A stretch of DNA of 33,750 bases from the NCBI GenBank assembly GCA_947632155.1, contig CANROF010000028.1, positions 1 through 33,750 of the forward strand, in the 5' to 3' direction. A program made the position numbers and the translations under genes. Every line of letters starts with the position of its first letter. Within the stretch, counting starts at the first letter, position 1. Source of the DNA: an uncultured Oscillospiraceae bacterium. Its GTDB lineage: Bacteria > Bacillota > Clostridia > Oscillospirales > Oscillospiraceae. A model generated the notes under the pieces. That model did not search any database. It was not told the origin of the DNA and saw only the letters and a list, made by a program, of their open reading frames with translations. Positions 24,178 through 31,720 of this stretch are shown piece after piece.

Positions 24178-25662
24178 TTACTTCTTTTCGGTGCTTCCGC
24201 CGTCCTTTTTGCCGGACCTTTTGCGCAGGACGACGATCACCACCGCCGCCACAGCCGCCACAGCCACGATGATGCCGATGATGAGGCCCACGCTGCTGCC
24301 GGACTCGGGCTCTTGGGTGGGCTTGGTGTCGGGCGTGGTGTCGGGCTCCACAGGGGGCTGCTCGGTTTCGCCGGGCTCCACAGGGGGCTCTTCGGTTTCG
24401 CCGGGTTCCACGGGAGGCTCTTCGGTTTCGCCGGGCTCTACGGGAGGCTCATCGGCGGGGCCGGGCTCCACCGGGGGCTCCTCCTCGCCCGCGGGGTGGT
24501 AGTTCACGGGGTTATTGGTGAACTGGATGTTGTCGATGCGCATGGTGTAATCCGGGGTGGTGCTGATGGGGTCCACGGAGTAGAAGCGGAAATAGTTGAA
24601 GTTGGCCTTGTTCAGCTCCCCGTTGGCCTTGCCCTGGGGGTTGTCCAGCTCCAGGACGAAGTGGTACCAGCCCTCCTTGCCCTCCAAAGCGCCAGTCTCG
24701 AAGAGCGGCCGCATGGCGCCCTTCATGTAGCGGTTGGACTCGAAGTCGCACTTCCCGGAGGAGGTGAGCTCGATCATCACGCCGCCGCAGTCCTCAAACC
24801 AGGTGAGGTCGCTGAAGTAGATGTCAAATTCCACATATTTGTAGGCGGAGACGTCCATGGGGCTCTCGGGCATGAAGACGATCTGGTTGAGCTTGCCGTT
24901 GATGGCGGTGGCGCCCACGGAGCCGGTGCCCTCGGTGAAGTTCTCGGTGTCGCCGGTCAGGGCGTCCTCGCCCTGGCTGTTGGCGGACCAGAGGTCGGTG
25001 GTGTCGCAGCTGCTCATGACCAGGTTCACCTCACCCGGCTCAGGCGCGGGCTCGTTGGTCTTGGGGGTGTTGGTGAAGCGCATGTTGTCAAAGCGCACGG
25101 TGTAATCCGGGGTGGTGCTGATCTGGTCCACGGAGTAGAAGCGGAAGTAATTGAAGTTGGCCTTGTTGAGCCCCCCGTTGGCCTGGCCCTGGGGCGCGTT
25201 GAGGTCCAGGACGAAGTGATACCAGCCCTCTTTGCCCTCGATGGCGCCGTTTTCAAAATTCGGCCGCAGGGCGCCCTTCATAAAGCGGTCGGACTCCACG
25301 TCGCACTTGCCGGAGGAGGTGAGCTCCATCATGACGCCGCCGCAGTCCTCAAACCAGGTGAGGTCGCTGAAGTAGACGTCAAACTCCAGGTAGTTGTAGC
25401 CGGAGATGTCCATGGGCGCTTCGGGAAGGTAGACGATCTCGTTGAGCTTGCCGTTGGTGGCGGTGGCGCCCACGGAGCCGGCGCCCTCGGTGAAGTTTTC
25501 GGTGTCGCCCGTCAGGGTATTCTCCCCCTGGCTGTTGGCGGTCCAGAGGTCGGTGGTGTCGCAGTTGGTGAGGATGAGGTCGTCGTCCCCCTCCGCCATG
25601 GCGGGGACCGCCATCGCCAGGAGCATCACGGCCGCGATCAGTACGGACAGTATTTTTTTCAT
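24178..25662 (-). CDS. Membrane-anchored surface protein with a tandem duplicated domain
   Basis: The 494-residue product has a signal peptide ending A-M-A at 23. Two nearly identical domains of about 171 residues follow (29-199 and 213-384), each with three matching cysteines (34/107/120 and 219/292/305). A spacer of five PPVEPG-type units spans 394-441. A membrane helix at 457-479 and a basic tail end the protein. The domains look beta-sandwich and ligand-binding (the DLTWFEDCGGV and WYHFVL-L cores recall jelly-roll binding modules), but I do not recognise a family. There is no LPxTG, so anchoring is by the C-terminal helix, with the Pro-rich spacer probably crossing the wall. The ATG at 25662 follows GAGGAGG. 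It is the last gene of the GH38 operon, 76 bp after the beta-helix lipoprotein. Confidence 0.8.
   Translation of the reverse strand: MKKILSVLIAAVMLLAMAVPAMAEGDDDLILTNCDTTDLWTANSQGENTLTGDTENFTEGAGSVGATATNGKLNEIVYLPEAPMDISGYNYLEFDVYFSDLTWFEDCGGVMMELTSSGKCDVESDRFMKGALRPNFENGAIEGKEGWYHFVLDLNAPQGQANGGLNKANFNYFRFYSVDQISTTPDYTVRFDNMRFTNTPKTNEPAPEPGEVNLVMSSCDTTDLWSANSQGEDALTGDTENFTEGTGSVGATAINGKLNQIVFMPESPMDVSAYKYVEFDIYFSDLTWFEDCGGVMIELTSSGKCDFESNRYMKGAMRPLFETGALEGKEGWYHFVLELDNPQGKANGELNKANFNYFRFYSVDPISTTPDYTMRIDNIQFTNNPVNYHPAGEEEPPVEPGPADEPPVEPGETEEPPVEPGETEEPPVEPGETEQPPVEPDTTPDTKPTQEPESGSSVGLIIGIIVAVAAVAAVVIVVLRKRSGKKDGGSTEKK
24340..24483 (-). repeat. Pro/Glu-rich 10-residue spacer repeats
   Basis: Five units of about 30 bp encode PPVEPG followed by short acidic linkers (residues 394-441 of the surface protein). 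They are close to identical at DNA level, so copy number may vary between strains. Confidence 0.85.
24511..25026 (-). repeat. Second copy of the duplicated surface domain
   Basis: This segment encodes residues 213-384 and is the downstream member of a tandem duplication with 25066-25578. The offset between copies is 185 codons. Differences are mostly conservative (for example MMELTSS against MIELTSS). Confidence 0.85.
25066..25578 (-). repeat. First copy of the duplicated surface domain
   Basis: This segment encodes residues 29-199. Long stretches match the second copy, including SDLTWFEDCGGV and NYFRFYSVD, indicating a recent in-frame duplication. Confidence 0.85.
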
Positions 25663-25738
25663 GTTTTTTCCTCCTCATTTTTCTTTATAGACGGTTGCTG
25701 CGAAGTTTTTTTCGTGACATTCCCCCTTTTTCGTCAAA

Positions 25739-28531
25739 TCAGGACCACCAGGTGGCGATCTCTTCCACTGACGCGCCCTCGTTGAGGACCGTGACCTCCA
25801 CGTCCCCCGACGGGGCGATGAACGACAGCGTGCGCAGAGCCACATTGCCAATAAGGAAGACCTTTGCGTCGCCTGAAGCCTTGACCTGATATGTCTTTGG
25901 CGGCATCATGGACACGCAGTAGTACACCTCGCCGCCGGAGGCGTCCACCAGGTTGGCCGTTTTTTCCATGTTCAGATAGGACATCTGGTTGATGACAAGG
26001 CGTCCGCCCTCCACATGGATGGAATCGGGGGTGGGCTGGGCCCACATCATGGTGTTGAAAAGCGCCACGGTCCCCGTTACCGATTTTTTCATGACGATGT
26101 GGTGCATATCGCTCACACCGTTCATGGAGACGAGCTCGGCGTTGATGAATTCCACCGTGTCCGCCTCCTCCGCCACCAGGGCGTTCCGGCAGCCGTCGGA
26201 GCCGTGGCCGATGACCGTGCCGTTGAGGCCCCCCTGGCCCTGGGAGATGAGCGTCAGCAGGTTCCGCCCGCCGAAGGCGAAGTTCCCCAGCATGTGCTCG
26301 GACCGGTTGTCGCCGACGATAAAGACGTCCAGCGTCTCGTTGATGGCGTTGTTGAGCTCCTCCGCCCCGGCGGGCAGGTTCGCCACCACCGCGGCGCGCT
26401 TCCAGTAGTGGGGGTTGAATTGGCAGTTCTCCACCCAGCCGTTTTTGTCGTTGTTCCCCACGAAGACGCCCTTGGAAAGCGGCGCGCCGCCGCAGTAGCT
26501 GATATAGTGCCCCGCGGAGGGGTTGGTGCCGAAGTCCAGGGCCTGATAGGAGTTGATAAAGACGGTGTTCACCGCCCAGCAGTTCTCCCCCAGGGACCGC
26601 ACCGTCCAGGGGTAGGGGATGAAGTCGGTGAAGCTCTGCTCGGGGTAGTAGAAGCAGATCCCGTTGACGCCGGAGCCGGGCTCCAGGCTTATGAGGGGCC
26701 GGCCGCCGGCGTCGCCCTTCCCCAGGGTCGTGGAGATGACGGAGCCCATGGTCACGCTGTGGGTGGGCACGTCGTAGATGCCCCGGAGCTCCACGCCGGC
26801 GGGCACGGTCAGGGGCTCGCTGAGCCCATACTCCCCCGCCGGGACGTAGACGATGCCGCCGGTCCTCCCCGCCGCCTCCAGCGCGGCCTTGAGGGCCTCG
26901 GTGCAGTCGGCGCCCTTCTCCGCGCCGAAGTCCGCGATGTTGTATACGGCGTCGGAGGCGGCGGTGGGGATGGACCGCCGGTAGACGTGCAGCCGCCCGC
27001 TGCTGACGGGGAGGCCAAGGGGCGTGTGGTCGATGAGGACGTACCCCTCCCTGCCCGTGTCGTACCGGATATCCGCCTCCCCGCCGAAGACACAGCCCAG
27101 GACGGAGACGCCGCCGCATTTGGGGTCAATGTCGATATGTCCGGCGCTCCCTGTAAGCTCCGTCTGCTGTACGCTGGCGCCGCCCCGGCGCAGGGCGATG
27201 GCACAGGTCCCCTCCCGCCAGTCGGAAAAGCGGCTGTTGACGATGGTGGTGTGGCCGCTGCCGGCCTGGAGGAGCTGCTGGCCCATGGGGCCGGAGACGC
27301 GGGTATTCATAAATTCGCAGGTGGCCGTAAAGCCGGTGTTCAGCAGTATCCCGTAGGCGCAGCGCCCGTCGCCCGTGATCTCCACGTCGGTGAAAGCGCA
27401 TCCGATGTCGTTGGTGGCCTGGATGTCGATGGCGATCTTGCAGTTTTGGATGCTCAGCTTGCAGTACTGGGCGTTGGCGGCCCGGTTCTCGCTGTTGCGG
27501 AGCTGCCGGATGGCGCAGCTCAGGCCCCGGGCCTCAAAATCATAGACGTACTGCCAGTCGGAGCGCTGCATCCAGAGGCCCACCGCGTTGTCGAACATGT
27601 AATCGGCGATGGCCTGCCGGTCCTCCCGGGAAAAAGCGGACACGGCGTTGCCGGTGAAGTAGTCCGGCGCCAGGTGGACGCCCTCCAGACGCCCGATGTC
27701 GGTGACGTTGTCAACCATGATGGCGTTGTTGAAGGCCGAAATATAGACGTTCTTCAAATAGTGGAGCTCGCTCCAGTTCAGGTTGCCCTGGTAGCCGTTC
27801 CAGCACCCGGCGATGGTGGTGTTCATGACGGTAAAGCTGTCCCCGCCCTGCTCCTGGACGGCGGCCGGGTACTTGGCGATGTCCCCCGCCGTCTGGTCCG
27901 GGTAGAGGATGGTCACGTTGCGCAGTCCCGCGCCGTGGCGGAGCTTGATGAAGGGGGTGCCGCTCTCCCGGCCGCGGCTGGCGCTCTTCACGAGAAGCAC
28001 CGTGCCGCAGCTCCCGGCGGGGGCCGCGTCGGGGCTCACCCACTCGCCCCGCAGGGTCACGCCGGAGGGTATCTCCAGGGCGTTTTCGCACAGATAGACG
28101 CCCTCCGGGATGTAGACCACGCCGCCGCCCAGCTTCGAAGCCTGGAGCAGCGCCTTCTGAATGGCCGGCGTGGCGTCCTCCGTGCCGTCGGCGCAGGCGC
28201 CGAAATCCGCCGCCGCGTCGTAAACGGCCACGCACACGCCGGTGCCGTCCTCGTACTTCACGTCCACGGCGTAGGGCTCGCCGGGGACGCGCTCCTCCGC
28301 CTTTACCTTCCGCACCCTCTCAAAGGGCGTGGTGTCGTCCACGAAATTTAAGTCTTTTAAAAACATATTGTCCTCGATTCCCTCCGGCCTCTCGGCCTTC
28401 GTGCTCTCCCCCTCCGGGCAGGGGCGGCGATATTCCTGGCCCCCGGCTCCGGCGCCGTCCCCGCCGCACCCGCCCGCCGTGAGCGTGAGCATGACGCAGC
28501 ACAGCGCCAGGGCCGCCGGTCTTTTCCACAT
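25739..28531 (-). CDS. Lipoprotein with two pectate-lyase-3-like beta-helix domains
   Basis: The 930-residue protein has a lipoprotein signal with a probable lipobox ending A-G-G-C (Cys22). Two parallel beta-helix domains begin at about residues 103 and 528. Each opens with the Pectate_lyase_3/GH55-type signature: a DFGA segment, a Thr/Glu-Ala-hydrophobic helix, then GGxVYxPxGxY and a VxLRG turn. Such domains bind or cleave polysaccharides; I can assign no catalytic residues. It is probably an outer-surface glycan-degrading or glycan-binding protein. ATG at 28531 is preferred because the in-frame GTG at 28540 lies within the ribosome site AGAGGTG. It is 21 bp downstream of the GH38 gene. Confidence 0.8.
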   Translation of the reverse strand: MWKRPAALALCCVMLTLTAGGCGGDGAGAGGQEYRRPCPEGESTKAERPEGIEDNMFLKDLNFVDDTTPFERVRKVKAEERVPGEPYAVDVKYEDGTGVCVAVYDAAADFGACADGTEDATPAIQKALLQASKLGGGVVYIPEGVYLCENALEIPSGVTLRGEWVSPDAAPAGSCGTVLLVKSASRGRESGTPFIKLRHGAGLRNVTILYPDQTAGDIAKYPAAVQEQGGDSFTVMNTTIAGCWNGYQGNLNWSELHYLKNVYISAFNNAIMVDNVTDIGRLEGVHLAPDYFTGNAVSAFSREDRQAIADYMFDNAVGLWMQRSDWQYVYDFEARGLSCAIRQLRNSENRAANAQYCKLSIQNCKIAIDIQATNDIGCAFTDVEITGDGRCAYGILLNTGFTATCEFMNTRVSGPMGQQLLQAGSGHTTIVNSRFSDWREGTCAIALRRGGASVQQTELTGSAGHIDIDPKCGGVSVLGCVFGGEADIRYDTGREGYVLIDHTPLGLPVSSGRLHVYRRSIPTAASDAVYNIADFGAEKGADCTEALKAALEAAGRTGGIVYVPAGEYGLSEPLTVPAGVELRGIYDVPTHSVTMGSVISTTLGKGDAGGRPLISLEPGSGVNGICFYYPEQSFTDFIPYPWTVRSLGENCWAVNTVFINSYQALDFGTNPSAGHYISYCGGAPLSKGVFVGNNDKNGWVENCQFNPHYWKRAAVVANLPAGAEELNNAINETLDVFIVGDNRSEHMLGNFAFGGRNLLTLISQGQGGLNGTVIGHGSDGCRNALVAEEADTVEFINAELVSMNGVSDMHHIVMKKSVTGTVALFNTMMWAQPTPDSIHVEGGRLVINQMSYLNMEKTANLVDASGGEVYYCVSMMPPKTYQVKASGDAKVFLIGNVALRTLSFIAPSGDVEVTVLNEGASVEEIATWWS

Positions 28532-28552
28532 GAGCCGCACCTCTTTTCTTTT

Positions 28553-31519
28553 TTATTTCAGCCTGTAGGATATAATATCAAAGGGGCGATAGGCGACGCG
28601 CTCCGCCGGGGCCTCGAGGTCCCGCTCCGCAAGGTCGCACAGCACCGGCGGGACGCCGGTGAGGGCGGTGGTGAGGCGGCCTTCGGCGCTTCTGCCCGCC
28701 GCCTCGTAGGTCCGGACGATGAGGTCGCCGCTCTCCTCCGCCTTTTTGATGCCGTCCACGATGACGCTGCGGGCGTCCACCGACAGGAAGCTCCCGGTCA
28801 GGGCCGTCTCCGCCCCCTGTGTTGACGCCGGGACGCAGACGGGCTCCACGTTGAATTCCCATCCGGCCCGGACCGTGGCGGTCATATCCGCCCCGTCGTC
28901 CGCGAAGACGCCGTATTTGAACGTGTGTTCTCCCAGATCCAGCCGGACCGCCGGGTAGTCCGTCCCCCGGACGGCGTTGAGCTCGATGACGTTGTCGTTT
29001 ACGCTGTAGCCGTATTTGCAGTCGTTGAGGATCGCCACGTTCAGCCCCGGGCGGCTGAGGGATACCCACCGGTGGGCCGCCATTTCGATCTGCGCCCGCT
29101 CCTCGGACGTGTTGGCGCGGGTGGAGCGCCGGACATACCCAAACTGCGTCTCGCAATTCACGCGGTCGGTGTCCACGCTCGTCGCGAAGGCGACGCGCAG
29201 CATTTTGTGCTTTTCCCGCCAGTCGAGACGGGCGCTCACCGTGAGCACCCGGTCGTTCTCCCCCAGGGACAGCCGCAGCTCAATGGCGGACTCGCCGTAC
29301 CGATAGCTCTGCGCAAGGGTCACGGTCCCGTCAGCGCTCTCATACCCGCTGTCCGTCAGCACCGCCCGCTCCGGCTTCTGATTGCGGTAGTCGTACTGCA
29401 AATTCCAGGCGTTTTCGATGTCGTCATAGACGTAAAGTATGTTGGAGGGCCCCCGCAGCAGCTCCGCCCCCAGCTCCTTCTGGTAGATGCCGCCGATGCT
29501 GCCGTCGGGGAGCACCGTCACCCGCAGGTATCGGTTCTCCAGGGTATCCCGGCGGCTCTCCGTGTGCCTCGCCTCCGCAAGGTCCACCACCGCGTAGCCC
29601 ATGGGCGGCAGCGTCACGGGGAGCACGCCCTTTTCGGTCCTCAGCACATACTCCCGCTGAAAGGACAGGGTATTGAACACCACCGCGGGCCGGCGCATCC
29701 GCGGCGCGGAGATTCCCCGCGCCAGGGCCCGCGCCGCGGCGTCCCGGAGCTCCGACGCCTGGCGGTAAAGGACCTCGTACCGGGCCAGGGCCTCGTCGTA
29801 GACCCGCTGGATGGAGGAGCCGGGCAGAATGTCGTGGAACTGGTAAAGCAGCGTCTCCTTCCAGATCTCCTCCAGCCGCTCCTGCGGGTAGGCCGCTCCG
29901 GCGACCCTGAGGGCCACGGCCGAAAGGATCTCGGCGTCCCGAAGCGTCAGCTCCATCAGGCGGTTGTATTTTTTGTTTCTGGCCGCCGAGGTGTAAACGC
30001 CCAGGTGGCGCTCAAGATAAAGCTCGTCGTTCCAGACGGGGAAGTCGTCGGCCCTCTTCTCAAACCGGTCGAAAAAGTCCGCCATTTTGCCCTGCCGGAT
30101 GGGGCAGAGCCCGGGGAGATCCTCCTCCCGCCGGAGGTATTCCAGGTGGCAGGGACTGGGTCCGCCGCCGCCGTCGCCGATGCCGAAGGGCAGCAGCGCC
30201 TCCCCGTACTGTCCGTTTTCAAAGAGCCTCCGCTTTATTTTCCTGACGGACCTGGCCGTCCCCTCGCTGAGATAATTCCCCTCCGGCGGCATGTGCACCA
30301 GCACCTCGGAGCCGTCGATCCCCCGCCAGCGGAAGTTGGTATAGGGAAAATCGTTGATGAGATTCCAGGAGATCTTGATGGTGGCGAAAAAGTCTATCCC
30401 GGACTTTTTGAATATCTGCGGCAGGGCCGCGGAATATCCGAAGGAATCCGGCGTCCAGACGAAGCGCACCGTCCTGCCCAGCTCCTTTTTCCAGAAGGCG
30501 TTGCCGTAGAGTATCTGCCGGACGACGGATTCGCCGGAGATGAGGTTCATATCCGGCTCCACCCACATCGCCCCCAGGGGCTCCCACCGCCCCTCCGCCA
30601 CGGACGCCCGGACCTTTTCATATAGTTTTGGATAGTCCCGCTTTACCCATTCGTAAAGCTGCGGCTGACTTGCGCCGAACATGTACTCCGGGTAGCGCTC
30701 CATCAGCGCCAGCGCCGTGGAGAAGGTCCGCGCGCCCTTGCGCTTCGTCTCCCGGATGGGCCAGAGCCAGCCCAGGTCGATATGGGCGTGTCCGAAGGCC
30801 GTGAGGCTCAGCTCCGGGCTGTCTCTGCCCTTCAGGGCCAGACGCCGCCGGGTGATGTCCAGGCACTCCGCCATCTCCGCCCCGCTGTAGGACGTCAGCG
30901 TCCTCCGGCACCGGTTCAGCACGTCCAGCAGCTCGTATCGCAGCGGGTCCTCCGGCAGGGTGTTCTCGGCCTGGACCATCAGGACCGTCATGTCGTAATA
31001 GAGGTCCCTGGCCGTATCGTCGCAGGCGGCGATATACGCCTCCTTCACCGTGCCGTTTTCCTGTAGGTTGCCGGTCAGGTCGTTGCAGCCGGCGTCCATC
31101 CAGAAATCCGCCCGCTCTCCCCCCTGGGCCCGCTCCAAAAAGGGCACTATGCGCTTGCCCGGATTGCCCATGGCCCGGTCGAAGGCGGAGTTGACGTTGG
31201 TGATCCCGCGGCGGGGACAGCCGTCCTCATCGAATAAAAGCCCCTCGCCGTTGATGTCGATGACATAGACCAGCTTTTCCCCCGCCGCCTCCGGGGGGAC
31301 GGCCCCGGTGCAGTGGAACCACGCGCAGTCAAAGAGGCCGCCCCACTTCTCCCCCACCTTAATTTTACGGTACGCGCCTGTTTTCCGCAGCGCAAAGGGC
31401 AGCGGCTCCGGGGATGCGTAGATCTCCAGCTCCAGATCCGCGACCTTCCGATAAACGGCGCTTTTCACGCGGCTGATACAATCGTGTAAATTTTCCAACA
31501 CATATTTTTCAAATCCCAA
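28553..31519 (-). CDS. GH38 alpha-mannosidase, long (Ams1-like) subgroup
   Basis: This 988-residue family 38 enzyme is of the type with a long N-terminal domain before the catalytic core. The zinc motif GHAHIDLGW gives His246 and Asp248. The nucleophile is Asp358 in TPDSFGYSAALPQIF, and a third zinc ligand is His562 in FHDILPGSSI. No signal peptide is present, so it is cytoplasmic. It differs in motif form and domain layout from the GH38 at 7314, so the two are not recent duplicates. TTG at 31519 is the start, with AAGGAGG 8 bp upstream. It heads a three-gene operon under a consensus promoter with operator-like repeats in the leader. Confidence 0.9.
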   Translation of the reverse strand: MGFEKYVLENLHDCISRVKSAVYRKVADLELEIYASPEPLPFALRKTGAYRKIKVGEKWGGLFDCAWFHCTGAVPPEAAGEKLVYVIDINGEGLLFDEDGCPRRGITNVNSAFDRAMGNPGKRIVPFLERAQGGERADFWMDAGCNDLTGNLQENGTVKEAYIAACDDTARDLYYDMTVLMVQAENTLPEDPLRYELLDVLNRCRRTLTSYSGAEMAECLDITRRRLALKGRDSPELSLTAFGHAHIDLGWLWPIRETKRKGARTFSTALALMERYPEYMFGASQPQLYEWVKRDYPKLYEKVRASVAEGRWEPLGAMWVEPDMNLISGESVVRQILYGNAFWKKELGRTVRFVWTPDSFGYSAALPQIFKKSGIDFFATIKISWNLINDFPYTNFRWRGIDGSEVLVHMPPEGNYLSEGTARSVRKIKRRLFENGQYGEALLPFGIGDGGGGPSPCHLEYLRREEDLPGLCPIRQGKMADFFDRFEKRADDFPVWNDELYLERHLGVYTSAARNKKYNRLMELTLRDAEILSAVALRVAGAAYPQERLEEIWKETLLYQFHDILPGSSIQRVYDEALARYEVLYRQASELRDAAARALARGISAPRMRRPAVVFNTLSFQREYVLRTEKGVLPVTLPPMGYAVVDLAEARHTESRRDTLENRYLRVTVLPDGSIGGIYQKELGAELLRGPSNILYVYDDIENAWNLQYDYRNQKPERAVLTDSGYESADGTVTLAQSYRYGESAIELRLSLGENDRVLTVSARLDWREKHKMLRVAFATSVDTDRVNCETQFGYVRRSTRANTSEERAQIEMAAHRWVSLSRPGLNVAILNDCKYGYSVNDNVIELNAVRGTDYPAVRLDLGEHTFKYGVFADDGADMTATVRAGWEFNVEPVCVPASTQGAETALTGSFLSVDARSVIVDGIKKAEESGDLIVRTYEAAGRSAEGRLTTALTGVPPVLCDLAERDLEAPAERVAYRPFDIISYRLK

Positions 31520-31537
31520 ATCGTTCGCCTCCTTGAC

Positions 31538-31546
31538 TTGTATTAT
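31538..31546. promoter_or_regulatory. Putative operator TTGTATTAT, leader copy 1
   Basis: An exact copy of the recurrent 9-mer lies between the GH38 promoter and its TTG start, 23 bp from the copy at 31561. Confidence 0.45.
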
Positions 31547-31560
31547 TTTTTATATTGAAT

Positions 31561-31569
31561 TTGTATTAT
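31561..31569. promoter_or_regulatory. Putative operator TTGTATTAT, leader copy 2
   Basis: An exact copy, about 20 bp downstream of the predicted GH38 transcription start. A 7-of-9 relative, CTGTATTGT, lies at 31578-31586 right at that start. Confidence 0.45.
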
Positions 31570-31592
31570 AATTGTGTCTGTATTGTTCTTGG

Positions 31593-31621
31593 ATTATAAC
31601 ATATCGCAAAATATCTGTCAA
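31593..31621 (-). promoter_or_regulatory. Consensus promoter of the GH38 operon
   Basis: On the minus strand TTGACA (31616-31621), 17 bp, then TATAAT (31593-31598) is a perfect sigma-A consensus. Such a strong promoter would need repression, in keeping with the motif copies just downstream. Confidence 0.85.
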
Positions 31622-31659
31622 CATTTCCCGAAAAATTTAAACATTTTTTCTATAAGCTC

Positions 31660-31688
31660 TTGTCTTTTGAAAAAGATGGTGTTATAAT
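31660..31688 (+). promoter_or_regulatory. Promoter of the oxidoreductase/isomerase operon
   Basis: TTGTCT (31660-31665), 17 bp, then TATAAT (31683-31688). Transcription should start near 31695, only a few bases before the TTGTATTAT copy at 31698. Confidence 0.65.
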
Positions 31689-31697
31689 CAAGAAAAT

Positions 31698-31706
31698 TTG
31701 TATTAT
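31698..31706. promoter_or_regulatory. Putative operator TTGTATTAT at the oxidoreductase operon start
   Basis: An exact copy placed at about +3 to +12 of the predicted transcript, between the -10 box and the ribosome site AGGAGG. This position fits repression by the AraR-like protein. Confidence 0.5.
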
Positions 31707-31720
31707 TGTAGGAGGCCCTT

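Noticed and set aside
24340-24483. Regular 30-bp repeats that could suggest a CRISPR array
   Set aside because: They are in-frame coding repeats with no unique spacers between them and no cas genes nearby.
24118-25785. 555-codon plus-strand frame with Gly-Leu-His-Arg repeats
   Set aside because: The repeats are the antisense of the PPVEPG spacer and duplicated domains of the surface protein.
26015-28351. 778-codon open frame on the plus strand
   Set aside because: It lies opposite the beta-helix lipoprotein, which has a signal, lipobox and domain signatures; the plus frame has none.
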